Assembly: GCA_003645845.1 (NCBI GenBank)
Contig: QNCV01000135.1
Span: 1 to 7,116, forward strand
Source of the DNA: Fidelibacterota bacterium
GTDB lineage: Bacteria > Fidelibacterota > UBA2242
Direction of reading: 5' to 3'
DNA: 7,116 nucleotides
Shown here: positions 1 through 5,717 of the stretch, one piece after another
How the letters are laid out: every line of letters begins with the position of its first letter
Position numbering within the stretch: the first letter of the stretch is position 1
The notes under the pieces: generated by a model
The model's database searches: none
Seen by the model: the letters and a program-made list of their open reading frames with translations, nothing else
What the model was told of the DNA's origin: nothing
Position numbers and translations under genes: made by a program

Positions 1-24
1 AAGAAAAATTTGTGAAGTTCTCAT
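1..24 (-). CDS. 5' end of a gene leaving the window (MRTSQIFL...)
   Basis: Only the first eight codons are inside the window. They read ATG AGA ACT TCA CAA ATT TTT CTT on the minus strand, giving MRTSQIFL, which could begin a signal peptide or membrane segment. The call rests mainly on an ideal Shine-Dalgarno AAGGAGA six to seven bases before the ATG. It also fits the layout: the gene has the same orientation as the operon before it and lies beyond that operon's terminator, so it probably has its own promoter. No function can be assigned from eight residues. A further DUF4097-like gene is possible but unsupported. Confidence 0.6.
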
Positions 25-29
25 TTTCT

Positions 30-36
30 TCTCCTT
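30..36 (-). promoter_or_regulatory. Ribosome binding site of the truncated left-edge gene
   Basis: The minus strand reads AAGGAGAAGAAAATG. A full AAGGAG sits six bases from an ATG. This is the main evidence that a real gene starts at position 24. Confidence 0.65.
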
Positions 37-81
37 GTTTCAATCATTACCATTAAGACGGGTCTTATCTGTAAATAGTTG

Positions 82-105
82 TCGGAGAAGGATATCCTTC
101 TCCGA
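82..105. repeat. Perfect 24-bp palindrome (arms TCGGAGAAGGAT)
   Basis: Two 12-base arms, 82-93 and 94-105, are exact reverse complements with no central spacer. The palindrome lies between the operon terminator (145-190) and the ATG at 24, about 58 bases before that start. Neither strand has a clean T-run after it; the plus strand continues ATTATTTGAT. It is therefore a poor intrinsic terminator. A dimeric-regulator operator or a hairpin in the 5' leader of the left-edge gene fits better. The sequence shows the symmetry directly, but the function is not known. Confidence 0.7.
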
Positions 106-144
106 ATTATTTGATATTTAAAGAATAATATTGTCCCATTACTG

Positions 145-190
145 AAAATATAAAAATCCCACTGAATCCGGTGACGAATTGCAGTGGGAT
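145..190 (-). terminator. Rho-independent terminator of the DUF4097 operon
   Basis: On the minus strand, 22 bases after the stop of the last operon gene, ATCCCACTG (190-182) pairs perfectly with CAGTGGGAT (164-156) across a 17-base loop. The T-rich tail TTTTATATTTTC follows at once. A 9-bp stem plus a T-rich tail directly after a stop codon is the classical intrinsic terminator layout. The loop is somewhat long. Confidence 0.75.
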
Positions 191-212
191 CATTTGCTTC
201 TGGCAAGGAATA

Positions 213-1127
213 TCAGAGCTTCAGTTCGGCTTTACCGGTACCGGTTTGAATAAAATAGCGGGGGAAATCGCTATCTTTTGTAAACCATTTTCGAACATTC
301 TCCCGGTTTCGGTCACCCTCATTTTGCTTTTCCTCACCATCAAACTTGACCGGACAAACAATTCTGCCATGATTATTATTGGCTGATAGTTCGTAATAAC
401 CTTTAAGTTTTTTCCCGCTCATATCCAGAATTGCGGAACCGGTTCCCGATGACAAGGTTACATCTATTATATCGTTACATTCCGAAGATTCGATTTTAAC
501 GACACCGGTACCGGAATTGAATTTACTGTCATCGAGAATTGTAACCTTTTTTACATGGACCCGACCGGTGCCAGAGTTAGCATCAAAAGCACCTTCGCTG
601 GAGGTTATTTCCACTCTGCCTGTACCGGTGTTCAGCTTGAATTCGCCGCTTGAATTTGATACCTCAACTCTTCCGGTACCGGTATTCAGGTCGTATTCTC
701 CTTTGCAGTTGCTAAGTTCCATTTTACCTGTTCCGCTGCTGGCGTCCAGCTCAATATCGGTATTTTCTACCGATAAAGAACCGGTTGCGCTTTCAAAATC
801 GATTTCCGCATTGTCTGGAACCGATAAAAACCAGTTTGAATATCCTTTGGGATTGTTTGATAATTTTTCTTCAATATGAATGCTCTTGGAACGTTCCGAT
901 ATGTTTACCTTAAAATCTTCATCGCTATAGGTATAGCGAACTGTCAGATGGATTTTACTATCGGTACTTTTTTCAATATTACAATCTCCAAGAACGAGTT
1001 CGAGTTTCAGTTTTTTATCAGCATCAAAGGTTTTTAGCAGTTCTTTTTCTGTCTCTGCAAGAAGGAAAGGGCTCAGAATGCAACTAAGCAGTAGAATGAT
1101 AATTAATATGTTGAGTATCTTTTTCAC
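213..1127 (-). CDS. Exported beta-solenoid repeat protein, DUF4097/putative adhesin family (TGTG-motif paralogue)
   Basis: This 304-residue protein has an N-terminal signal peptide: Lys2-Lys3, a hydrophobic core at about residues 4-23, and a likely cut after LLA24. A Cys at 16 (LLSC) could be read as a lipobox, but the hydrophobic residues after it argue against that. Residues 110-235 form a repeat in which [S/T]GTG recurs at about 131, 149, 167, 185, 205 and 227, spaced 18, 18, 18, 20 and 22 residues. The motif returns at the C-terminus (QTGTG, 294-298). This is the pattern of DUF4097/DUF2807-type right-handed beta-solenoids, described as putative adhesins and found in envelope-stress loci in other bacteria. 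The residue after the motif is Lys135, Arg153, Arg171 and Arg189. The start is GTG, supported by AAGGAG seven bases upstream that overlaps the stop of the preceding paralogue, so translation is probably coupled. No enzymatic motif is visible, and the exact role is unknown. Confidence 0.85.
   Translation of the reverse strand: MKKILNILIIILLLSCILSPFLLAETEKELLKTFDADKKLKLELVLGDCNIEKSTDSKIHLTVRYTYSDEDFKVNISERSKSIHIEEKLSNNPKGYSNWFLSVPDNAEIDFESATGSLSVENTDIELDASSGTGKMELSNCKGEYDLNTGTGRVEVSNSSGEFKLNTGTGRVEITSSEGAFDANSGTGRVHVKKVTILDDSKFNSGTGVVKIESSECNDIIDVTLSSGTGSAILDMSGKKLKGYYELSANNNHGRIVCPVKFDGEEKQNEGDRNRENVRKWFTKDSDFPRYFIQTGTGKAELKL
438..788 (-). repeat. Protein-level tandem repeat, [S/T]GTG-[R/K], 18-22 residue period
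   Basis: Seven turns of a degenerate repeat encode residues 114-230 of the TGTG paralogue. Where the codons are ACC GGT ACC GGT or close to it, the DNA shows local ACCGGTACCGGT-like palindromes, for example near 505-515 and 671-685. These palindromes follow from the Thr-Gly codons and need no separate regulatory explanation. Confidence 0.8.
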
Positions 1128-1133
1128 GACTTG

Positions 1134-1140
1134 TCTCCTT
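1134..1140 (-). promoter_or_regulatory. RBS overlapping the upstream stop codon (coupled translation)
   Basis: The minus strand reads TAAGGAGACAAGTCGTG. The TAA stop of the upstream paralogue supplies the first As of AAGGAG, and the GTG start follows seven bases later. This fixes the GTG start of the downstream gene and indicates that one mRNA carries both genes. Confidence 0.8.
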
Positions 1141-2098
1141 ATTTATCTATACTGATTTTTCCGGAAGCGGTTTCAAGGTAAATTTCCGGTTTTGCCGCTC
1201 CGGTTTTTATTGTTTTTTTAAGATAGGTTCGGTTATTCCGGACAAATTCTTCAGTAATATCGAAAGGAATATCGGATGTAATTCGTCCCCGGTCTTTTCG
1301 GGCAATACATTGGATCAGACCGGTGGGTTTGTTTTTATTCAGGTCCAGTTCAATATCACCGGAAGCCACACAGACATCAAGCCTCACTTTCGGCATTTTA
1401 TCAAACCGAATGTCAATATCTCCGGAAGCGGCTGAAAAATCACTGTCGTCCTCATAGTTGACATTTTCAATTTCCATATCACCGCTGGCGGCACTTAGGT
1501 CCAGGGTGCCCTTAAAATCATTGATATAAATATCACCGGAAGCTGTGGATACTTCAACGGAACCTTTACTGTTTTCCATTGAAATATCGCCACTGGCCGC
1601 CGAGATGTCAAAAACACCGGAACAATCCTCGAGTCCTATATCTCCACTGGCAGTTTCAATGTCGAATTTTCCCGAACACCCGGACGCAGCGGCGTTACCG
1701 GAAGCGGTGCTGATTTCGATATCACCGGAACAACCGTCGATCTCAAAATCACCGGATGCACTTGAAAACTTAACGTCAATATCTTTGGGCACTGTGATTT
1801 TCCAGAGTAGGGTGCCGGAACCTCTGCTATGCCAGCGTTCCTTCAATTTTAATTTTTTTCCACGTTCCATAAACTCCGGTTTAACGACATCTTTTAATGT
1901 CTCAGAATACTCAACTTCGACCCGGATTCTTTTAGTGGATTCGGCCTTGATAATACAATCACCACTGACAAGATCCAGAACAATTGAGTCCATGTTTTTA
2001 AATTCTTTAACGATTGATTCCGTGGGCAGGCTGTAACTGATTCCGGGCGCCGTTGCCAGAATTGTCAGCCACACCAATGCGAGTTTTCTTACTTTCAC
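1139..2098 (-). CDS. Exported beta-solenoid repeat protein, DUF4097/putative adhesin family (SASGD-motif paralogue)
   Basis: This 319-residue protein has a signal peptide (MKVRK, then a hydrophobic stretch to about residue 20, with possible cleavage near SYS23). Residues 110-250 repeat [S/T/A]ASGD at about 113, 131, 149, 167, 185, 203, 223 and 244. The period is exactly 18 residues (54 bases) for five turns, and the motif returns at the C-terminus as TASGK (310-314). This matches DUF4097-type beta-solenoid repeats. Asp follows the motif at 117, 153, 171, 189, 207, 227 and 248, forming an acidic ladder. Cys123, Cys141 and Cys159 also fall 18 apart, in the CSG half-turns. It is the first gene of a two-gene operon with the TGTG paralogue, 11 bases apart. 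The start is GTG with GGGAGGA five bases upstream. It is a likely periplasmic or surface protein with no recognisable catalytic site. The binding partner is unknown. Confidence 0.85.
   Translation of the reverse strand: MKVRKLALVWLTILATAPGISYSLPTESIVKEFKNMDSIVLDLVSGDCIIKAESTKRIRVEVEYSETLKDVVKPEFMERGKKLKLKERWHSRGSGTLLWKITVPKDIDVKFSSASGDFEIDGCSGDIEISTASGNAAASGCSGKFDIETASGDIGLEDCSGVFDISAASGDISMENSKGSVEVSTASGDIYINDFKGTLDLSAASGDMEIENVNYEDDSDFSAASGDIDIRFDKMPKVRLDVCVASGDIELDLNKNKPTGLIQCIARKDRGRITSDIPFDITEEFVRNNRTYLKKTIKTGAAKPEIYLETASGKISIDK
1355..1765 (-). repeat. Protein-level tandem repeat, [S/T/A]ASGD, 54-bp period
   Basis: Eight turns encode residues 112-248 of the SASGD paralogue. Five consecutive turns keep an exact 54-bp period, and the last two are 20 and 21 residues long. 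At DNA level the turns are diverged in synonymous positions, so this is an old, selected protein repeat and not a recent DNA expansion. Confidence 0.8.
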
Positions 2099-2102
2099 AA
2101 TT

Positions 2103-2109
2103 TCCTCCC
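2103..2109 (-). promoter_or_regulatory. RBS of the SASGD paralogue, sets a GTG start
   Basis: The minus strand reads GGGAGGAAATTGTG. GGAGG lies five bases before GTG, and there is no in-frame ATG close by. This supports GTG at 2098 as the start and the signal-peptide reading MKVRKLALVW. Confidence 0.75.
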
Positions 2110-2178
2110 GATTATATTCTTGTTTTCAAATTCCAGCACGAATATACCGGTAAGCAGATACCTAAATCGCCCGGATGT

Positions 2179-2212
2179 GTAATTTCGAACCGGCGGTTTC
2201 GGTTGAAATTAC
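2179..2212. repeat. Imperfect inverted repeat between the regulator and the DUF4097 operon
   Basis: The arms GTAATTTCGAACCG (2179-2192) and CGGTTGAAATTAC (2200-2212) pair over 13 bp with one bulged G and a seven-base loop. It lies 51 bases after the regulator stop and about 80 bases before the operon start. No T-run follows on either strand, so it is not a textbook terminator. It may act as a weak terminator or processing hairpin for the regulator mRNA, or as an operator for the operon. The sequence cannot decide between these. Confidence 0.55.
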
Positions 2213-2262
2213 ATTTCCGAACGCTGTAAATCTATTTTTTAGGTTTAAGCTGGAGCTAGCGG

Positions 2263-5004
2263 TTATGAATTTAGCCGGCGGTATTCCGATGGTGTCAATC
2301 CGGTTATTTTTTTAAAGGCTGTGTTAAATACGGACTTTGAATTGAAACCGGAATCAAACATGATTTCAAGAATGGTTTTATTCCGCTCTTGGGTTGAAAC
2401 CAGCTGCCTTTTTACCTCGTTAATCCGATATCGGTTGATGAAATCGTTGAAATTCATTTTGAATTTTGCATTTATAATTTGGGACAGATGATTATGATGG
2501 ATATGCAAATGTTTTGACAAATCTTTGATTGTTAAATTTGGGTTTAAATACATTTTCTCATTTTCCATTAATTTTAATAAATGCGGGATTATTTCTTCCG
2601 ATTTTTCTGCCGAGAGACTGGAGGTTGCATATTTTTCAGGATGAGGATTTATCCTATGATAAATCAGTTTTCCCGAGAAAACCAGGATTGACAATAAGAG
2701 GATAATCGGTAAAATAATCATCGGATTTAGATAAAAGGGGCGGGGAATAATGATTTTAATTGTTTTCTGTCGAATCTGATGACTGTCAGAGTTGTTTGCA
2801 ACCTGTATGGTTAAATGATATTTTCCGGGACGTAAATCGTTATATTGAATTAGCCTTTTAAATTCAGGGGCGATATACCTGAATTGATCGTCATACCCTT
2901 CAAGTTTGTACCAGGAATACAGTTTATTCGGAGCGGCAAGATCAACGGCAGTAAATTTCAGTTGAAAGGATCGGGATTTAACAATTACCGGCTCTTTGAC
3001 GACCGATTTTTGATTGTTAATTGATTCGATAATGATCGGAGATACAATGTTATCTACTGACGATTTTGAATCAATAGTACATAAGCCTTTTATGGTCGGG
3101 AAATATATAATTCCGCTGGCCGTAATAGTTGCTGCCGGTTGTCCAATATTTGAGCATTGCCGGGTAACCATTCCTTCATTTTCATTAAAGACAATCGGTG
3201 CAATTCGATTGTTTTGATGAGTAAATATTTCGGCAAGTGATTGTTCGGAGTACCTGAAAATTCCGGAATAGGAGCTAAACCACAAATTACCCGAAAAGTC
3301 TCTGATAATACCGAATATGTAATCGTTGAAGAACTGTTCACGTGTGGATAATGCCTGAATTTGATTGTCCCGGAATCGAATCAGCCCGTGTCCTGATGTA
3401 CCAATCCAGTATGTCGAGTCCTTTCCGGGTAGGATTGTGGTAATCGAATAAATTTTCGATGACGGAATTTGGTAAAAATCATTACCGCCTTTCGAAAATA
3501 ATCCGTTTTCTGTTCCAATAAACAATCGGTGTTTGTCTGAGTAGATGGTAGTAATTGAGTGATTGTCAAATAATGATATATGTCGGATTTCCGATTGATC
3601 ATACCTGTCCAGCCCGTTTTTCGTTCCGATCCAGATTGAGTTGTGAATATCGGATGTGATTGCTGTAATGGCTGGAGAGGAGAGCCCTGAATTGAATTCA
3701 AAAGGAATGATGTTGCCTTGCTTAATTAGAAAAATTCCTGATTCTTCAGTGCCGATCCAAAGCAGCTCATTGGCCGTCCGGGTAATCACCGTAATTGTCT
3801 GTGACATCAGTTGGGATGAGGTATCCGAAACAGCAATAGCATGACCATTATGAGAAATTCGGTAGAGACCCTTTGATTTACTACCGATCCAGATTGTGCT
3901 GTCGTAATCAATGAAAACGGTTGTAATCATGCCTTTTGGCAATCCGATGTCACCTAATAAGTTATTGACGTATTTTGGTTTTATTTGAAATATTCCGGAA
4001 AGTTCTGTCGCAAACCATAAATTGTTATTGTGGTCTATACATAAATCTGTGATAGGGATGTTGGTGGTATTCGGATTTTTCCAGTCCGGATCCAAACTGA
4101 AATTGATAATTTTTTGAATCTCACCGGTCATCGATGCAATCCAGACATTTTCCTGAAAATCTTTTTCAATTGATGTGACCGGAAAATATTCAGTCCCTGA
4201 GATAAAAGAGATCATCGGTGAGTTTATCGGTTTGACGAACAGACCTTTAATTGTTCCTATCCAGATATTTCCATTATTGTCACATAAAATATCTGTTACT
4301 TCGAGACAATGTAAACCCTCTTTATAGCCAAAGGTTCGGAATGTATTGCCTGATCGAGATGCTATACCATTCTGAAGTGTGGCTATCCAGATAGTTCCAT
4401 TTAAATCTCTTTCGATATCTGTAATGATGTTTCCCGGTAATCCATCATCGGTTGTGAAAACCCCGATATTTCCGTTAGTCAGTCGATTCAGTCCATAATC
4501 GGTACCAATCCAGATCGAATTGTTCCAATCAGCAAGAATAGATCTGACATTGCTGTTTGACAAACCTTCTTGCTGTGTGTATCGCTGCCATTCATTCTGG
4601 TTGTATGAGTAGAGACCACCTTTAGTCCCGATCCATAATATTTTCTGAACATCCTCAGCCAGGCACTGGATTGCTTCATTGTTTAAAGTTGGAGTATTTT
4701 GGCGATTAAATGTGGTAAATTGTCTTCCGTCAAAACGAATAAGTCCGGCCGGAGAGCCCAACCACAAGTAACCGTTTTTCGTTTGTTTAATAACGCTGAT
4801 TGTATTTTGGGGTAAGCCATCGTTGATTGTCCAGTTCTTAAGAAGGGAATTTTCGTTGAGAACCGAAATCTCGGCTGCACTCAGATAAAGGGGTAATAAG
4901 ATTATCTGCAGAATGAAAATTTTAAAGTATTTTAGATTGTTCAATGAGGCAATGTCCCGGTTTATCATACTATTTAGAGTTGATAAGACGACAAGTGTTG
5001 TCAT
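2263..5004 (-). CDS. Membrane-anchored two-component-type propeller sensor with AraC-type HTH (no kinase, no receiver)
   Basis: This 913-residue protein has a hydrophobic signal segment at about residues 28-43 (cut near LSA43). Fourteen Reg_prop blades follow, with [W/Y/F][I/L/F] cores at about 80, 123, 165, 206, 248, 288, 330, 372, 416, 458, 495, 533, 575 and 634 (typical WIGT..GL). Then come a Y_Y_Y domain (about 684-753), one transmembrane helix (about 760-782) and an AraC-type domain with two HTHs (about 824-845 and 877-900) near the end. Fourteen blades suggest two 7-bladed periplasmic propellers. Hybrid two-component regulators of this class normally place a histidine kinase and a receiver between the membrane and the HTH. 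Here only about 40 residues separate helix and HTH, with no H-box, ATPase or receiver motifs, so this is a one-component transmembrane transcription factor. It is divergent from the barrel gene and upstream of the DUF4097 operon, both plausible targets. The start is uncertain: neither ATG 5004 nor Met13 has a clear RBS. Confidence 0.88.
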   Translation of the reverse strand: MTTLVVLSTLNSMINRDIASLNNLKYFKIFILQIILLPLYLSAAEISVLNENSLLKNWTINDGLPQNTISVIKQTKNGYLWLGSPAGLIRFDGRQFTTFNRQNTPTLNNEAIQCLAEDVQKILWIGTKGGLYSYNQNEWQRYTQQEGLSNSNVRSILADWNNSIWIGTDYGLNRLTNGNIGVFTTDDGLPGNIITDIERDLNGTIWIATLQNGIASRSGNTFRTFGYKEGLHCLEVTDILCDNNGNIWIGTIKGLFVKPINSPMISFISGTEYFPVTSIEKDFQENVWIASMTGEIQKIINFSLDPDWKNPNTTNIPITDLCIDHNNNLWFATELSGIFQIKPKYVNNLLGDIGLPKGMITTVFIDYDSTIWIGSKSKGLYRISHNGHAIAVSDTSSQLMSQTITVITRTANELLWIGTEESGIFLIKQGNIIPFEFNSGLSSPAITAITSDIHNSIWIGTKNGLDRYDQSEIRHISLFDNHSITTIYSDKHRLFIGTENGLFSKGGNDFYQIPSSKIYSITTILPGKDSTYWIGTSGHGLIRFRDNQIQALSTREQFFNDYIFGIIRDFSGNLWFSSYSGIFRYSEQSLAEIFTHQNNRIAPIVFNENEGMVTRQCSNIGQPAATITASGIIYFPTIKGLCTIDSKSSVDNIVSPIIIESINNQKSVVKEPVIVKSRSFQLKFTAVDLAAPNKLYSWYKLEGYDDQFRYIAPEFKRLIQYNDLRPGKYHLTIQVANNSDSHQIRQKTIKIIIPRPFYLNPMIILPIILLLSILVFSGKLIYHRINPHPEKYATSSLSAEKSEEIIPHLLKLMENEKMYLNPNLTIKDLSKHLHIHHNHLSQIINAKFKMNFNDFINRYRINEVKRQLVSTQERNKTILEIMFDSGFNSKSVFNTAFKKITGLTPSEYRRLNS

Positions 5005-5048
5005 TTTTCATTTATTTCATAAAACTTATAACGCTAAAAAGCATTATT

Positions 5049-5064
5049 TGGCATTCCGCTGGCA
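5049..5064 (+). promoter_or_regulatory. Candidate AraC-type operator: TGGCA direct repeat, 11-bp period
   Basis: TGGCA occurs at 5049-5053 and again at 5060-5064, so the half-sites are one helical turn apart on the same face. The second ends nine bases before the -35 hexamer of the barrel-gene promoter. AraC-family monomers often bind two same-orientation half-sites just upstream of -35 and activate from there. The adjacent divergent gene encodes an AraC-type HTH. The repeat is seen directly, but the operator role is inferred and five bases is short enough to occur by chance. Confidence 0.35.
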
Positions 5065-5073
5065 CTTAAAAAT

Positions 5074-5102
5074 TTGATTTTTATCGTTTATAGCAATATA
5101 AT
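5074..5102 (+). promoter_or_regulatory. Strong sigma-70-like promoter of the barrel gene
   Basis: TTGATT (5074-5079), a 17-base spacer and a perfect TATAAT (5097-5102) match the housekeeping consensus at 10 of 12 positions with ideal spacing. Transcription would start near 5109-5110, giving a leader of about 30 bases before the TTG start. Confidence 0.75.
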
Positions 5103-5126
5103 GGTTTATATGGTGATACATTTGGG

Positions 5127-5134
5127 AAGGAGGA
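5127..5134 (+). promoter_or_regulatory. RBS of the barrel gene, decides a TTG start
   Basis: AAGGAGGA lies six to seven bases before TTG at 5141. The first in-frame ATG (codon 10) has no such site, so TTG is the likely start. Confidence 0.75.
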
Positions 5135-5140
5135 ATTATT

Positions 5141-5638
5141 TTGACTGCAAATCATGCCCGATCCAAGATGAGTTTGACCGTATTGTCTGTTTTTACGGTT
5201 TTATCAATTCTATGGATAAGTGATATCAAAGCGGGGGAAAAGAGTTACCCATCCTATCTGGAATTGGGGATTACTACTTCCGGTCTCATGATACATCCTG
5301 GTATAGGTTACTGGTTTGGCAGAGTGGGATTTCGTTTAACCGGAATGTACTTGAAAAAAGACAGTCACGAATTCCACCTCAATCTTGGTTACATGCTGCG
5401 TAGCTCAGATAAAGTTCAGCATGGTATTAACCTATTGACAAGCAGGGTTGTGGGTAGTGATCCGGGTGCAGATTATAAATATTGGGCAACGGGAATAGCG
5501 TATAGTTTTAATTACAGAGGACTCTTTATTGAATTGGGACTTGCGCATCCATGGAAAGATGATATTGGCAATCTTGCTGATGATCCTGTTGTTCCCTGCG
5601 GATATTTTGGATATGTACATCGTTTCAGATTAAAATAA
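5141..5638 (+). CDS. Small exported protein, probable outer-membrane beta-barrel
   Basis: This 165-residue protein has a signal peptide: Arg7 and Lys9 in the n-region, a hydrophobic core at about 11-26, and possible cleavage after IKA31. The mature part is about 134 residues with alternating polar and aromatic/hydrophobic residues, typical of membrane beta-strands. Examples are GIGYWFGRVGFRLTGMY (about 54-70), FHLNLGYML (about 78-86), YWATGIAYSFNY (about 113-124) and GLFIELGLA (about 126-134). It ends in a final strand GYFGYVHRFRLK. The pattern GYW...G.R..GMY, then GI.Y...Y.G.F.E.GL, then GY.HRF resembles small uncharacterised outer-membrane proteins of FCB-group bacteria. That resemblance is from memory and not from a search. 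About 165 residues would give an 8-strand barrel. It starts at TTG with a strong RBS and promoter, and the divergent regulator may control it. No ligand or enzymatic function can be assigned. Confidence 0.7.
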   Translation: MTANHARSKMSLTVLSVFTVLSILWISDIKAGEKSYPSYLELGITTSGLMIHPGIGYWFGRVGFRLTGMYLKKDSHEFHLNLGYMLRSSDKVQHGINLLTSRVVGSDPGADYKYWATGIAYSFNYRGLFIELGLAHPWKDDIGNLADDPVVPCGYFGYVHRFRLK

Positions 5639-5717
5639 TCGGTAGCCATAAATCTATTGATTGAATAAATCATCTGTTTGGTAACATCGCCCGGTTTTTT
5701 TGATTTCCGTAACTCGT
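5639..5717. other. Convergent intergenic spacer without a clear terminator
   Basis: Two genes meet tail to tail here (stops at 5636-5638 plus and 5718-5720 minus). A run of seven T (5695-5701) follows CGCCCGG on the plus strand, but I find no matching GC-rich upstream arm. The only dyad is a 5-bp TGATT/AATCA pair. No intrinsic terminator can be supported for either gene. Confidence 0.4.

Noticed and set aside
21..206. A 61-codon minus-strand open frame between the operon end and the left-edge gene
   Set aside because: It runs through the operon terminator and the 24-bp palindrome, overlaps the RBS and start of the left-edge gene, and has no convincing SD or protein features.
230..685. Repeated ACCGGTACCGGT-like palindromes that might look like binding sites
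   Set aside because: They lie inside the coding repeat and result from Thr-Gly-Thr-Gly codons.
517..879. A 120-codon open frame on the plus strand, opposite the TGTG solenoid gene
   Set aside because: It mirrors the repeated codons of the minus-strand gene, which contain few stop codons in that antisense frame. It has no RBS, and its protein is low-complexity Pro/Ser/Val sequence.
1545..2036. A 163-codon open frame on the plus strand, opposite the SASGD solenoid gene
   Set aside because: The periodic SISPL/SPEQ-like protein is an antisense image of the 54-bp repeat. There is no RBS, and the sense frame has a signal peptide, SD and family match.
2099..2130. TATAAT on the minus strand just before the SASGD gene as its -10 box
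   Set aside because: It lies directly against the SD, so the transcript would start at or after the SD, and no -35 sits at a suitable distance.
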